From Micromonospora citrea (GTDB lineage Bacteria > Actinomycetota > Actinomycetes > Mycobacteriales > Micromonosporaceae), in NCBI RefSeq assembly GCF_900090315.1, contig NZ_FMHZ01000002.1:2644501-2708500 (forward strand): DNA of 64,000 bases, given 5' to 3'. A program made the position numbers and the translations under genes. Below, in pieces: positions 1 to 7,985 of the stretch; the stretch's first letter is position 1, and every line of letters begins with the position of its first letter. The notes under the pieces were generated by a model. The model was not told the DNA's origin. It was given only the letters and a program-made list of their open reading frames with translations, and ran no database searches.

Positions 1-324
1 CACACCGACCAGCTCTCGGTGCGGGTGGACGACCTGCGGGTCATCGCGGACGCCATGGCCCGGATCCGCGCCGCGACCCCGACCACGCTGCTCGGTCACC
101 CGGTCACGGAGGCGCAGGACCTGCTCCCCGAGGCGGACGTGGTGATCCTGCGTACCCGGGCCGCCCGGGTGGTGATCCGCCCGTCCGGCACCGAGCCGAA
201 GCTCAAGGCGTACCTGGAGGTGGTGGAGCCGGTGGCGGACGGCGACGTCGCCGCGGCCCGCGCCCGGGCCACGGACGCCGTGGCCGCCCTCCGCACGGAG
301 ATGAAGACGGCCCTCAACCTCTGA
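1..324 (+). CDS. pmmB: Phosphosugar mutase, C-terminal fragment (PmmB-like)
   Basis: Only the last 107 residues lie in the window; the reading frame is open to base 1, so the start is outside. The fragment is the C-terminal domain of an alpha-D-phosphohexomutase, which binds the phosphate of the sugar substrate: the hallmark RPSGTEPK motif is encoded at 178-201, followed by the usual short helical end. Family members interconvert 1- and 6-phosphosugars (mannose, glucose) or 1- and 5-phosphopentoses. In mycobacteria pmmB sits between deoD and upp, and here upp lies about 3 kb downstream on the other strand, so a role next to nucleoside catabolism is plausible. The domain assignment is firm; the exact substrate cannot be told from this fragment. 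Confidence 0.85.
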   Translation, partial: HTDQLSVRVDDLRVIADAMARIRAATPTTLLGHPVTEAQDLLPEADVVILRTRAARVVIRPSGTEPKLKAYLEVVEPVADGDVAAARARATDAVAALRTEMKTALNL

Positions 325-366
325 CCCGCCCACCCGCTCCCCCGCTCCCCGCCCCCGCTTCCCGCG

Positions 367-427
367 GTTGATCATGACGTTGCCGACCCGGGAAGCGCTT
401 TCCGGCACCGGCAACGCCATGATCAAC
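367..427. terminator. Long inverted repeat between convergent genes
   Basis: Arms 367-384 and 410-427 are 18 bp each and pair with a single mismatch (core GTTGATCATG). The 25-base loop contains a second near-palindrome around AAGCGCTT (393-400). It lies between the ends of pmmB (+) and the GPP34 gene (-), so a bidirectional terminator or a dispersed repeat element is likely. The inner palindrome resembles LacI-family operators but no promoter faces it. Confidence 0.6.
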
Positions 428-440
428 GCAAGTACGGGGC

Positions 441-494
441 CGGGGCGGGGTGGGGTGGGGCGGGTGGGTGGGGCGGGGTGGGTGGGGAGCTGGG
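441..494 (+). repeat. G-run tract
   Basis: About 50 bases made almost only of runs of three to four G separated by single C or T. Such tracts can form G-quadruplexes. It lies just beyond the long inverted repeat and before the stop of the GPP34 gene, so on the minus-strand transcript it reads as a C-rich tail. No other function is evident. Confidence 0.5.
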
Positions 495-500
495 GTGGGG

Positions 501-1178
501 TCAGGGGCGGGGGCCCAGGGCGGCGTCTACGGCGCGGCCCAGGGCGGCCACGACGAGGCCCACCGAGGGGCGGACGACGGAGTCGTCGAGGCTGACGTTG
601 CCCGAGAAGCCGGCGCCGCCGGCGATCTCCTCCAGGCGGCGGCGGGCGTCCCGGGCGGCGTCGCCGGTCAGGCCGAGCGCCGGCTCCATCCGCAGCACCG
701 CGACCAGCGTGGCCAGGGCGGCGGTCCGCTCGTCGGGGAGCTGCCCGTCGGCCAGCGCCTCGGCCAGCCGGCGCCGGGTGTCCGCCTCCACCTCGGGGTC
801 CACCGTCGGGTAGCGGTGCACGTGGATGAAACCCAGCTCGGTCTCGTCGACGTCGCGCACCACGCCCTGGGCGCACAGGTCGCCGAGGATCCTGTCGCGC
901 AGGCCGTGCCGCAGCCGCTGCACCCAGGACGACGGGCTGTGCGGCGTGTCGGCGGCGATCCGGGCGAGCACCCCGTCGACGAGCGGCTCGCCGGTGGGCG
1001 TCGAATCGACCACCACCAGGGACCCCTCGGAATACACGATCCGCCCGGCCAGGGCCAGCTCGATCAGCACCGCGGCGGCCATCCCCAGGTCGAGGCTGAT
1101 CCGCGGCATGGTCGCCTTGCCGGTCTCGTCGTCGTACGCGAGGAGAAGCAGCTCTTCGGCGAGCGCAACACCAGTCAT
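501..1178 (-). CDS. GPP34 (GOLPH3/Vps74-like) family protein
   Basis: A 225-residue protein matching the bacterial GPP34 family, homologues of the eukaryotic phosphatidylinositol-4-phosphate binding protein GOLPH3. The opening (ALAEELLLLAYDDETGK) and the following LDLGMAAAVLIELALAGRI stretch are typical of the family; it is all helical with no signal peptide or membrane segment, so a cytosolic or peripheral membrane protein. The ATG at 1178 was chosen because it places the conserved EELLLL motif near the N-terminus, although no strong ribosome site precedes it; a longer frame upstream has only low-complexity residues. Bacterial members are numerous in actinomycetes but have no established function. 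It is probably transcribed alone. Confidence 0.8.
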   Translation of the reverse strand: MTGVALAEELLLLAYDDETGKATMPRISLDLGMAAAVLIELALAGRIVYSEGSLVVVDSTPTGEPLVDGVLARIAADTPHSPSSWVQRLRHGLRDRILGDLCAQGVVRDVDETELGFIHVHRYPTVDPEVEADTRRRLAEALADGQLPDERTAALATLVAVLRMEPALGLTGDAARDARRRLEEIAGGAGFSGNVSLDDSVVRPSVGLVVAALGRAVDAALGPRP

Positions 1179-1342
1179 GGCCGCAGACGCTAGCGGGTGC
1201 GCGCACCCCGCGCACCCACTGCGCCCCGACGACGCGCCGCCGCGACCACACGCCCCGCCGTCGCCGCAGGCCGGAGACGGTAGGCCAGGGACGGCACGCC
1301 GGGGCGGTCGGGGCACGCGCCCGACCGCCCCGGCGCGGCCGG

Positions 1343-2389
1343 TCAGCCCACCGTGCCGGTGCGACGGGCGTCGAGCATGAGCGCGTAGTGCAGCACGCGG
1401 CGCTTCGGGGCCGTCGCCAGGTATTCGTAGGCGAGCAGTTCACCGGTCGACGGGTGGAAGACCAGCAGCATCTGCGCCCGCTCCGGGTGCTGGCCCGTGG
1501 GCGGAACGAGGTCGGCGGTGACGGCCACCCCCTGGCGGCCGGCCCGGTCGACGACCCGGCCGCGCCACACGAAGCCGGGCTTCTCCGCGAGGATGGTGAG
1601 GAGGTCGGCCCGGGTCCGCCGCGGCACCAGGTAGCTGCTGTAGAGCTGGTACGTGCGCATGGCCAGCTCGCCCGCCGGCTTACCAGTCCCGAGCCAGCGC
1701 GCGAGTTCCGCCCGGTCGGCCGGCAACCGCCTGACCTGCGGGTCGGACGGGATCTCCCGGGCTCCCTCCGGCGGCCTGGTGGCCGAAGGGCTGGCAGCGG
1801 GCGTCTCCAGCGGCGGCCGCGTGGACCAGTATTCCCGGGACGCGGCGTCGGGGTACTCGACGCCCAGGATTCGATCGTCCTGCCACTGCCTGCCGTCGTC
1901 CGCCGCCCAGTGGCGGCGTTCCTGCACGTAGCTCATCGTGTGACCCTCGGGCGACGTCATCGTCGGTTCGCCCCAGGACTTGGTGTGGTGGTGTGAGTAG
2001 CGGCCACCGGTTGCGTCCTGCGGGCCGTCGACCAGGCGGGCGGCGAGCGCCCGCAGATGCCGTCCGGCCGGCTCGCCCTCGACGATCTCGTAGGCCACCG
2101 GAACGAGCACGGTCCCGGCGGCCGGCTGCGCGGGCACCGCGCCGGTGGGCGCCACGTCCCGGAGCACCTGTGCCACTCCGGCGGAGCCGAGCACGGCCAG
2201 CGCGGCGGCCGCGCCGACGAGCATGGTGCGGCGGGGCGCGCCCCGCCGCGCCGGCCCGGCCGGGGTCGCGGTCGCGGCCTCCGCGCGGAGGATCAGGTCG
2301 TGGGCGGTGAGGGGCGACGGGGGTACGACGGCGTCACGCGCCGGGTCGGCCGGGCCCAGGAGCTCCCGGATCTGCTGCTTGGTGTGCAT
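1343..2389 (-). CDS. CU044_5270-type membrane protein, sigma factor partner
   Basis: A 348-residue protein with a cytosolic N-terminus of about 54 residues, one transmembrane helix at about 55-76, and a large extracytoplasmic domain. It resembles the actinobacterial CU044_5270 family, whose genes usually follow an ECF sigma factor. AGGAG sits seven bases before the ATG at 2389, and the sigma factor gene ends only 13 bases upstream, so the two are an operon. By analogy it may act as a membrane-bound sensor or anti-sigma factor, but there is no zinc-binding ZAS motif (HxxxCxxC), so the anti-sigma role is inference only. Confidence 0.7.
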   Translation of the reverse strand: MHTKQQIRELLGPADPARDAVVPPSPLTAHDLILRAEAATATPAGPARRGAPRRTMLVGAAAALAVLGSAGVAQVLRDVAPTGAVPAQPAAGTVLVPVAYEIVEGEPAGRHLRALAARLVDGPQDATGGRYSHHHTKSWGEPTMTSPEGHTMSYVQERRHWAADDGRQWQDDRILGVEYPDAASREYWSTRPPLETPAASPSATRPPEGAREIPSDPQVRRLPADRAELARWLGTGKPAGELAMRTYQLYSSYLVPRRTRADLLTILAEKPGFVWRGRVVDRAGRQGVAVTADLVPPTGQHPERAQMLLVFHPSTGELLAYEYLATAPKRRVLHYALMLDARRTGTVG

Positions 2390-2402
2390 GCTGCTGCTCC
2401 TC

Positions 2403-2981
2403 TCAGACGTGGGCGGACGCCGGCCGGGCGCCGCGGGCGGGGGTGGGGGTGGCCAGGGCGGAGCGCAGTCGGCGCCGGGCCCGGTAGAGCCGCACGGCGG
2501 CGGCGGACCGGGTGCAGCCCATGACGACGGCGGCGTCGCTGACTCTCAGGTCCTCCCAGCCGACCAGCCGGAGGATCTCCTGGTCGACTTCGGGCAAAGT
2601 GCGCAGCGCCCGGTGCAGGTCGAGCATCGGCACGACGGCGTCGGGCCCGACGATTCGCGCCGGTACGTGGTCCGCCTCGGCGAGCGGAAGCAGGTTCGGG
2701 CCGTCGCGCCGGGACCGCCACCGGTTCGCCACGACGTGCCGCGCCACGGCGTAGAGCCAGGGAAGGGCGCGTTCCGGCACCTCGCCGCGTCGCCGCCAGA
2801 CGACGACGAACACGTCCTGGGCGAGTTCGGCCGCCGCCTCGGCATCGGGGAGCCGACGCATGCCGTATCTGACGATGTCCGGGTAGTGCGCGGCGTAGAG
2901 GCTGGTGAACCAGCCCTCGCCCCGCTCACCCACGGGTTTCACTATCGATCTCCCGACCGCAGTTCCTGACAGGGACACCAC
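2403..2981 (-). CDS. ECF-type RNA polymerase sigma factor
   Basis: A 192-residue sigma-70 family protein. Region 2 is visible at about residues 24-64 (WFTSLYAAHYPDIVRYG ... ELAQDVFVVVWRR), and region 4 at about 125-175, with the promoter -35 recognition helix around VSDAAVVMGCTRSAAAVRLYRARRRL. The predicted start is GTG at 2981; a GTG further inside (before KPVGERGEGW) is also possible. There is no SnoaL-like C-terminal extension. It is followed after 13 bases by the membrane partner gene, which probably controls its activity. The regulon and signal cannot be read from the sequence. Confidence 0.88.
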   Translation of the reverse strand: MVSLSGTAVGRSIVKPVGERGEGWFTSLYAAHYPDIVRYGMRRLPDAEAAAELAQDVFVVVWRRRGEVPERALPWLYAVARHVVANRWRSRRDGPNLLPLAEADHVPARIVGPDAVVPMLDLHRALRTLPEVDQEILRLVGWEDLRVSDAAVVMGCTRSAAAVRLYRARRRLRSALATPTPARGARPASAHV

Positions 2982-3008
2982 GTATGTGTCGCGGGCGGGG
3001 CGGATCGT

Positions 3009-3155
3009 TACCGGCGGCCGGGGCGGAAGTCCACCGGCCGGGGCGAGAACTCACCGGCCGAGGGCCGGAACGGCCTGCCGGCCGGGGCCGGAACGGCCTG
3101 CCGGCCGCAAGTCACCGGCCGGGGCGGAGGTCACCGGCCAGGGCGGGACGGCCCG
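3009..3155. repeat. GGCCGG-rich imperfect repeats between the sigma factor gene and upp
   Basis: Five imperfect units built on CACCGGCCGGGGCGGA run through this gap. Inside them is a perfect 21-base direct duplication at 3063-3083 and 3086-3106 with a 23-base period. The stretch lies upstream of the sigma factor gene and beyond the upp stop. It has no plausible reading frame. It may be simple-sequence expansion or a regulatory array. Confidence 0.6.
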
Positions 3156-3213
3156 TCGGCCGGAGCCCGCCCGCCCCGGCGGCCGGGGACGGGCGGGATG
3201 GCGTGGGCGCCGT

Positions 3214-3846
3214 CTAGAAGCGGGGCATGCCGCCGAACTGGCGGTCGCCGGCGTCGCCGAGGCCCGGCACGATGAACTTCCGGTCGTTGAGGCCCTCGTC
3301 GATCGAGGCGGTGACCAGGCGCAGCGGCAGGCCCGAGCGCTCCAGCCGCTCGATGCCGACGGGCGCGGCGAGGACGCAGAGCACGGTGATGTCGGTGCAG
3401 CCCCGGTCGGCCAGCAGCCGGCAGCAGTGCTCCAGGGAGCCGCCGGTGGCGAGCATCGGGTCGAGCACCAGCACCGGCAGGCCGCTCAGGTCCCGGGGCA
3501 GCGACTCCATGTAGGCGCGCGGCTCGTACGTCTCCTCGTCGCGGGCCAGGCCGACGAAGCCCATCGACGACTCCGGCAGCAGGCCGAGCGCGGCGTCGGC
3601 CATGCCCAGGCCGGCCCGCAGCACCGGCACCAGCAGCGGCGGGTTCGCCAGCCGGGTGCCCTCGGTGCCGGTGACGGGGGTCTGCACCGGGTACTTCTCG
3701 ACGGGGAACGAGCGCGCGGCCTCGTACACCAGCATGGTGGTGAGTTCGTGCAGCGCCGCTCGGAACGACGAGGAGTCGGTGCGCGCGTCCCGCATGGCGG
3801 TCAGCCGCGACTGGGCGAGCGGATGGTCAATGACGTGTACGTCCAC
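3214..3846 (-). CDS. upp: Uracil phosphoribosyltransferase
   Basis: A 210-residue cytosolic enzyme that joins uracil to PRPP to give UMP, the main uracil salvage step. The PRPP-binding loop [10 protein letters not shown] lies at about residues 128-137 and the C-terminal uracil-binding segment ends in GDAGDRQFG. Length is typical of Upp. The start is GTG at 3846; a TAGGTT box eight bases upstream (3855-3860 on the minus strand) suggests a leaderless transcript. It is divergent from deoC, and mycobacteria also keep upp beside pmmB. Confidence 0.95.
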   Translation of the reverse strand: MDVHVIDHPLAQSRLTAMRDARTDSSSFRAALHELTTMLVYEAARSFPVEKYPVQTPVTGTEGTRLANPPLLVPVLRAGLGMADAALGLLPESSMGFVGLARDEETYEPRAYMESLPRDLSGLPVLVLDPMLATGGSLEHCCRLLADRGCTDITVLCVLAAPVGIERLERSGLPLRLVTASIDEGLNDRKFIVPGLGDAGDRQFGGMPRF

Positions 3847-3967
3847 GATCGCTCAACCTACCGGTCCGCGCGCCCCGGCACTGCGGGTGCGGCCCGACCA
3901 GCGACGTCGCTCACCACGGGGCCCGGCCGGCCGACCCGTGACCAAGATCACGCGGCGGTCGGATGCG

Positions 3968-3973
3968 TAGACT
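3968..3973 (+). promoter_or_regulatory. Probable -10 box of deoC (leaderless)
   Basis: TAGACT lies seven bases before the ATG at 3981, the spacing expected when transcription starts at or next to the start codon. No convincing -35 box is visible. Confidence 0.45.
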
Positions 3974-3980
3974 TCGGGGC

Positions 3981-4940
3981 ATGACGGCGACAGCGACGTC
4001 GGCCCGGTCGGAGCTCTCCGAGCTGGGACGATCCGAGACCGCTCTGCGGACCTTCCTGCACGGCCTGCCCGGCGTGGACCAGGTCGGCGCGGAGCAGCGG
4101 GCGGCACAGCTCGGCACCCGCTCCATCAAGACCACGGCCAAGGCGCAGGCGATCGACCTGGCGATCCGGATGGTCGACCTGACCACCCTGGAGGGGGCCG
4201 ACACCCCCGGCAAGGTGCGCGCGCTGGCCGCGAAGGCGCTGCGCCCCGACCCGGCCGACCCGTCCTGCCCGCACGTGGGCGCGGTCTGCGTCTATCCCGC
4301 GATGGTCCCGTACGTGGCGGAGGTGCTGCGCGGTTCCGGCGTGCACCTGGCCAGCGTGGCGACCGCCTTCCCGTCGGGACAGGCACCGCTGGAGATCAAG
4401 CTCGCCGACACCCGGGCGGCCGTCGAGGCCGGCGCGGACGAGATCGACATGGTGATCAACCGGGGCGCGTTCCTGGCCGGGCGTTACAAGGAGGTGTACG
4501 ACGAGATCGTCGCCACCAAGGAGGCCTGCGGGGACGCCCACCTCAAGGTGATCCTGGAGACCGGTGAGCTGGCCACGTACGACAACGTGCGCCGCGCCTC
4601 CTGGCTGGCGATGCTGGCCGGCGGCGACTTCATCAAGACCTCCACCGGCAAGGTCCCGGTCGCGGCGACGCCCCCGGTGACGCTGGTGATGCTGGAGGCG
4701 GTCCGCGACTTCCGGGCCGCGACCGGCCGGCAGGTCGGCGTGAAGCCGGCCGGCGGCATCAGGACCACCAAGGACGCGATCAAGTACCTGGTGATGGTCA
4801 ACGAGACCGTCGGCGCGGACTGGCTCGACCCGGACTGGTTCCGCTTCGGCGCGTCCAGCCTGCTCAACGACCTGCTCATGCAGCGCACCAAGCTGACGAC
4901 CGGCACCTACTCCGGTCCCGACTACTTCACCCTGGACTGA
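3981..4940 (+). CDS. deoC: Deoxyribose-phosphate aldolase
   Basis: A 319-residue class I aldolase that splits 2-deoxyribose-5-phosphate into acetaldehyde and glyceraldehyde-3-phosphate, the last step of deoxynucleoside catabolism. The Schiff-base lysine lies in FIKTSTGKV (about K219), the second active-site lysine in GVKPAGGIR (about K255), and the proton-relay aspartate in EIDMVINRG (about D156). An ATG at 3963 would add six residues; the ATG at 3981 is preferred because a -10-like box sits just upstream. It is the first gene of an apparent operon with two aldehyde dehydrogenase-like genes; the next start is six bases after its stop. That context suits oxidation of the acetaldehyde it releases. 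Confidence 0.95.
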   Translation: MTATATSARSELSELGRSETALRTFLHGLPGVDQVGAEQRAAQLGTRSIKTTAKAQAIDLAIRMVDLTTLEGADTPGKVRALAAKALRPDPADPSCPHVGAVCVYPAMVPYVAEVLRGSGVHLASVATAFPSGQAPLEIKLADTRAAVEAGADEIDMVINRGAFLAGRYKEVYDEIVATKEACGDAHLKVILETGELATYDNVRRASWLAMLAGGDFIKTSTGKVPVAATPPVTLVMLEAVRDFRAATGRQVGVKPAGGIRTTKDAIKYLVMVNETVGADWLDPDWFRFGASSLLNDLLMQRTKLTTGTYSGPDYFTLD

Positions 4941-4946
4941 GAGCCG

Positions 4947-6377
4947 ATGTTCGAATACGCACCCGCCCCCGAGTCCCGCTCGGTGGTGGACATCAAGCCC
5001 TCGTACGGGCTCTTCGTCGACGGGCAGTTCGTCGACCCGACCGACGGCGGCACCTTCAAGTCGGTCAACCCGGCCTCCGAGGAGGTCCTCGCCGAGATCG
5101 CCGAGGCCGGCGCTCAGGACGTGGACCGCGCGGTCCGCGCCGCCCGGGCCGCGTACGAGAAGGTCTGGGGCCCGATGCCGGGCCGCGACCGGGCCAAGTA
5201 CCTGTTCCGGATCGCCCGGATCATCCAGGAGCGCTCCCGCGAGCTGGCCGTGCTCGAGTCGCTCGACAACGGCAAGCCGATCAAGGAGTCCCGCGACGTC
5301 GACCTGCCCCTGGTCGCCGCGCACTTCTTCTACTACGCCGGCTGGGCCGACAAGCTGGAGCACGCCGGCTTCGGCGCGAACCCGCGTCCGCTGGGTGTGG
5401 CCGCCCAGGTCATCCCGTGGAACTTTCCGCTGCTCATGCTCGCGTGGAAGATCGCTCCCGCGTTGGCGGCCGGCAACACGGTGGTGCTGAAGCCGGCCGA
5501 GACGACCCCGCTGACCGCGCTGCTCTTCGCCGAGATCTGCCAGCAGGCCGACCTGCCCGCCGGCGTCGTCAACATCGTCACCGGCGCCGGCGACACCGGC
5601 CGGGCACTGGTCGAGCACCCGGGCGTGGACAAGGTCGCCTTCACCGGCTCGACCGAGGTGGGCCGCGCCATCGCCCGCTCGGTGGCCGGCACCCGCAAGA
5701 AGCTCACCCTGGAGCTGGGCGGCAAGGCCGCCAACATCGTCTTCGACGACGCGCCGGTCGACCAGGCGGTCGAGGGGATCGTCAACGGGATCTTCTTCAA
5801 CCAGGGGCACGTCTGCTGCGCCGGCTCCCGGCTGCTGGTCCAGGAGAACGTCGCCGACCGGGTGCTGGAGTCGCTGAAGCGGCGGATGGCCCAGCTGCGC
5901 GTCGGCGACCCGCTGGACAAGAACACCGACATCGGCGCGATCAACTCGGCCGCCCAGCTCGCCCGGATCCGGGAGCTGTCCGACGCCGGTTCCGCCGAGG
6001 GCGCGGAGCGCTGGTCGCCGCCGTGCGAGCTGCCGGAGCGCGGCTTCTGGTTCGCGCCGACGATCTTCACCGGAGTCACCCAGGCGCACCGGATCGCCCG
6101 GGAGGAGATCTTCGGCCCGGTGCTGTCCGTGCTGACGTTCCGCACCCCGGCCGAGGCCGTCGAGAAGGCCAACAACACGCCGTACGGGCTGTCGGCCGGG
6201 ATCTGGACCGACAAGGGCTCCCGGATCCTGTGGATGGCCGACCGGCTGCGCGCCGGCGTGGTCTGGGCCAACACGTTCAACAAGTTCGACCCCACCTCGC
6301 CGTTCGGCGGCTACAAGGAGTCGGGCTACGGTCGCGAGGGCGGCCGGCACGGGCTGGAGGGCTACCTCAATGTCTGA
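4947..6377 (+). CDS. NAD(P)-dependent aldehyde dehydrogenase
   Basis: A 476-residue full-length ALDH. Catalytic residues are all present: Asn in PWNF (about 159), the general base Glu in LTLELGGK (about 256), and the nucleophile Cys in QGHVCCAGS (about 290), with the C-terminal SPFGGYKESGYGREGG signature. It oxidises an aldehyde to an acid with NAD(P)+. Coming six bases after deoC, its likely substrate is the acetaldehyde made by DeoC, though this is inference. Its stop overlaps the start of the next gene by eight bases, so translation is coupled. It best resembles the catalytic half of ALDH16-type proteins by arrangement. Confidence 0.92.
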   Translation: MFEYAPAPESRSVVDIKPSYGLFVDGQFVDPTDGGTFKSVNPASEEVLAEIAEAGAQDVDRAVRAARAAYEKVWGPMPGRDRAKYLFRIARIIQERSRELAVLESLDNGKPIKESRDVDLPLVAAHFFYYAGWADKLEHAGFGANPRPLGVAAQVIPWNFPLLMLAWKIAPALAAGNTVVLKPAETTPLTALLFAEICQQADLPAGVVNIVTGAGDTGRALVEHPGVDKVAFTGSTEVGRAIARSVAGTRKKLTLELGGKAANIVFDDAPVDQAVEGIVNGIFFNQGHVCCAGSRLLVQENVADRVLESLKRRMAQLRVGDPLDKNTDIGAINSAAQLARIRELSDAGSAEGAERWSPPCELPERGFWFAPTIFTGVTQAHRIAREEIFGPVLSVLTFRTPAEAVEKANNTPYGLSAGIWTDKGSRILWMADRLRAGVVWANTFNKFDPTSPFGGYKESGYGREGGRHGLEGYLNV

Positions 6378-7194
6378 GCGGGTCGCGGTACGCAAGACGT
6401 ACAAGCTCTTCATCGGCGGGAAGTTCCCGCGCAGCGAGTCGGGACGGTCGTATCTCGTGCAGGACGCCAACGTTTCCCTCGCCTCCCGCAAGGACGCGCG
6501 GGACGCCGTGGTCGCCGCCCGCGCCGCCGTGAAGGGCTGGGCCGGGGCGACCGCGTACAACCGGGGCCAGATCCTCTACCGGGTCGCCGAGATGCTGGAG
6601 GGCCGGCGCGAGCAGTTCGTCTCGCTCGGCGTGCCCGGCAACGAGGTGGACGCGGCCGTGGACCGCTGGGTCTGGTACGCCGGCTGGTCCGACAAGCTCG
6701 CCCAGGTGTACGGCGGCGCCAACCCGGTGGCCGGGCCCTACTTCAACCTGTCGGCGCCCGAGCCGACCGGCGTGGTGGCCGTGGTGGCCCCGGAGTCCCC
6801 GGCGCTGCTCGGCCTGGTCAGCGTGATCGCCCCGGCGATCGTCACCGGCAACACGGTGGTGGTGGCGACCTCGCCGACGCAGCCGCTGGCGGCGGTGACC
6901 CTGGCCGAGGTGCTCGCCACCTCCGACCTGCCCGGCGGGGTGGTCAACCTGCTCACCGGCCGGATCACCGAGACCGTGCCGACGCTGGCCGCCCACATGG
7001 ACGTCAACGCCGTCGACCTGACCGGGGTGGCCGACGCCGAGCTGGCGGCCGAGCTGGAGGTGAAGGCGGCGGAGAACCTCAAGCGGGTGCTCCGGCCGGC
7101 CCCGTCCGACCACGACTGGACCGCCGACCCGGGCATCACCCGGATGACCAGCCTGCTGGAGACGAAGACCGTCTGGCACCCGAAGGGCGTCTGA
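6370..7194 (+). CDS. Truncated ALDH-like protein without catalytic residues
   Basis: A 274-residue protein alignable by eye with roughly the first 230 residues of its upstream neighbour (LYRVAEMLEGRREQF, WYAGWSDKLAQVYGG, PALLGLVSVIAPAIVTGNTVVV). The asparagine of PWNF is replaced (PESPAL), and the protein ends before the glutamate and cysteine of the active site; the last 60 residues (VKAAENLKRVL ... TVWHPKGV) are not ALDH-like in an obvious way. It starts inside the preceding gene with an eight-base overlap (ATG at 6370), so the two proteins are probably made together and may form a complex. Known ALDH16 proteins fuse an ALDH domain to an inactive ALDH-like domain; this gene pair looks like the split form. 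It is intact, not a decaying pseudogene. Confidence 0.8.
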   Translation: MSERVAVRKTYKLFIGGKFPRSESGRSYLVQDANVSLASRKDARDAVVAARAAVKGWAGATAYNRGQILYRVAEMLEGRREQFVSLGVPGNEVDAAVDRWVWYAGWSDKLAQVYGGANPVAGPYFNLSAPEPTGVVAVVAPESPALLGLVSVIAPAIVTGNTVVVATSPTQPLAAVTLAEVLATSDLPGGVVNLLTGRITETVPTLAAHMDVNAVDLTGVADAELAAELEVKAAENLKRVLRPAPSDHDWTADPGITRMTSLLETKTVWHPKGV

Positions 7195-7378
7195 GGACGC
7201 GTGACCGGGGCGTCCGCCGACGCGGACGCCCCGGCTCGGCGCCGGTCGGCACGCCCCGGCCCGCGGATGGCTCGAGTAGGCGCCGTGGTCGACGCTGCCG
7301 CGCCAGGAGGCACGCCGGCGGATGGTCCAGGGCGGGACCGCAAACCCGGCAGGTCGCGGGTGGTGATGGGCATCGGTC

Positions 7379-7535
7379 GGCCCGCCGGGTGCTGTCGGGT
7401 CGGCCCGCCGGGTGCTCTCTGTTGGGCCACCGAATGCTCCCTGTCGGCCCGCCGGATGCCGTCGGGTCGGCCCGCCGGATGCCGTCGGCTCGGCCCGCCG
7501 AATGCTCTCTGTTGGGCCACCGAATGCTCTCTGTC
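7379..7535. repeat. Seven-unit 21-23 bp minisatellite
   Basis: Contiguous units start at 7379, 7402, 7425, 7446, 7469, 7492 and 7515. Five begin GGCCCGCCG and two begin GGCCACCGAATGCT; units of 23 bases alternate with two units of 21. Units 4 and 5 differ at a single base. The period is not a multiple of three, which argues against a coding repeat, and there are no spacers, which excludes CRISPR. Confidence 0.85.
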
Positions 7536-7547
7536 GCCCCTGTGGAG

Positions 7548-7568
7548 CTGATGTCGTAGACGACTCAG
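7548..7568. repeat. Quasi-palindromic element, copy 1
   Basis: Reads CTGA-T-GTCGT, AG, ACGACTCAG: arms of nine bases with a one-base bulge and a two-base centre. A second copy differing at one central base lies at 7824-7844. Confidence 0.6.
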
Positions 7569-7823
7569 GCATCCGCCGCTGGAAGGCCCGCCGCTCGACG
7601 CTCCGCTGTCCGCCGCACGATTGCTCGCCACAGGGTGCGCCAGCCACCGCCCAGCACCCGACCGCCCACCCCGGGTGCCGCCGCACGGTTACTGGCCGCA
7701 GGACGCACCAGCCGCTGCTGCCGCCGCCGCGCGACGGCTTGCCGTTGGTTCGTCGCTCACCGGTGTCGCCCCGCGCTGGGCGGGCTCGGGCTCGGTGGCC
7801 GCCGCTCGCAGGCTCTGCCGGGC

Positions 7824-7844
7824 CTGATGTCGTAAACGACTCAG
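7824..7844. repeat. Quasi-palindromic element, copy 2
   Basis: Same element as at 7548-7568 with AA instead of AG in the centre, in the same orientation, 276 bases downstream. Could be a protein-binding site or a dispersed repeat. Confidence 0.6.
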
Positions 7845-7961
7845 CTCGACAGGGCGGCGAGGGCAACCCGCACCCGAACCGGCGCCGCCACCCCACGCGA
7901 GCCGGCCCCGCGCCGCATCCCTGCACAGATCGCCGCCGAGGATGTGCCCGACGTCACGTCG

Positions 7962-7979
7962 TACTACGGGGGGTAGGAT
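7962..7979 (+). promoter_or_regulatory. Candidate BlaI operator overlapping the blaI -10 box
   Basis: TACTAC (7962-7967) and GTAGGA (7973-7978) form an inverted repeat with one mismatch and a five-base spacer. The right half overlaps a TAGGAT -10 box (7974-7979), six bases before the GTG start. BlaI/MecI repressors recognise TAC-type half-sites, so autoregulation is plausible. Confidence 0.5.
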
Positions 7980-7985
7980 TGCGGC

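Larger units (their letters stand above)
7195..7961. other. Gene-free, repeat-bearing region
   Basis: About 770 bases with no convincing gene. A GTG-started frame from 7201 runs to 7551 but crosses the minisatellite and has low-complexity arginine/proline-rich content. The region holds a seven-unit tandem repeat, two copies of a quasi-palindrome, and at its right end the blaI promoter. It follows the ALDH operon and precedes blaI on the same strand. Confidence 0.6.

Noticed and set aside
367..427. LacI-family operator inside the long inverted repeat
   Set aside because: The AAGCGCTT core fits such operators, but it lies between two convergent gene ends with no promoter or regulator beside it.
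3948..6560. A minus-strand open frame of 870 codons opposite deoC and the ALDH gene
   Set aside because: It is an antisense shadow produced by high GC at third codon positions; its product is low-complexity and the plus-strand genes have clear motifs.
7379..7535. CRISPR array
   Set aside because: Repeat units touch each other with no unique spacers, and no cas genes are present in the window.
7201..7551. A possible 116-residue protein starting GTG just after the ALDH operon
   Set aside because: Runs across a minisatellite whose period is not a multiple of three, has no recognisable domain, and lacks a clear ribosome site.
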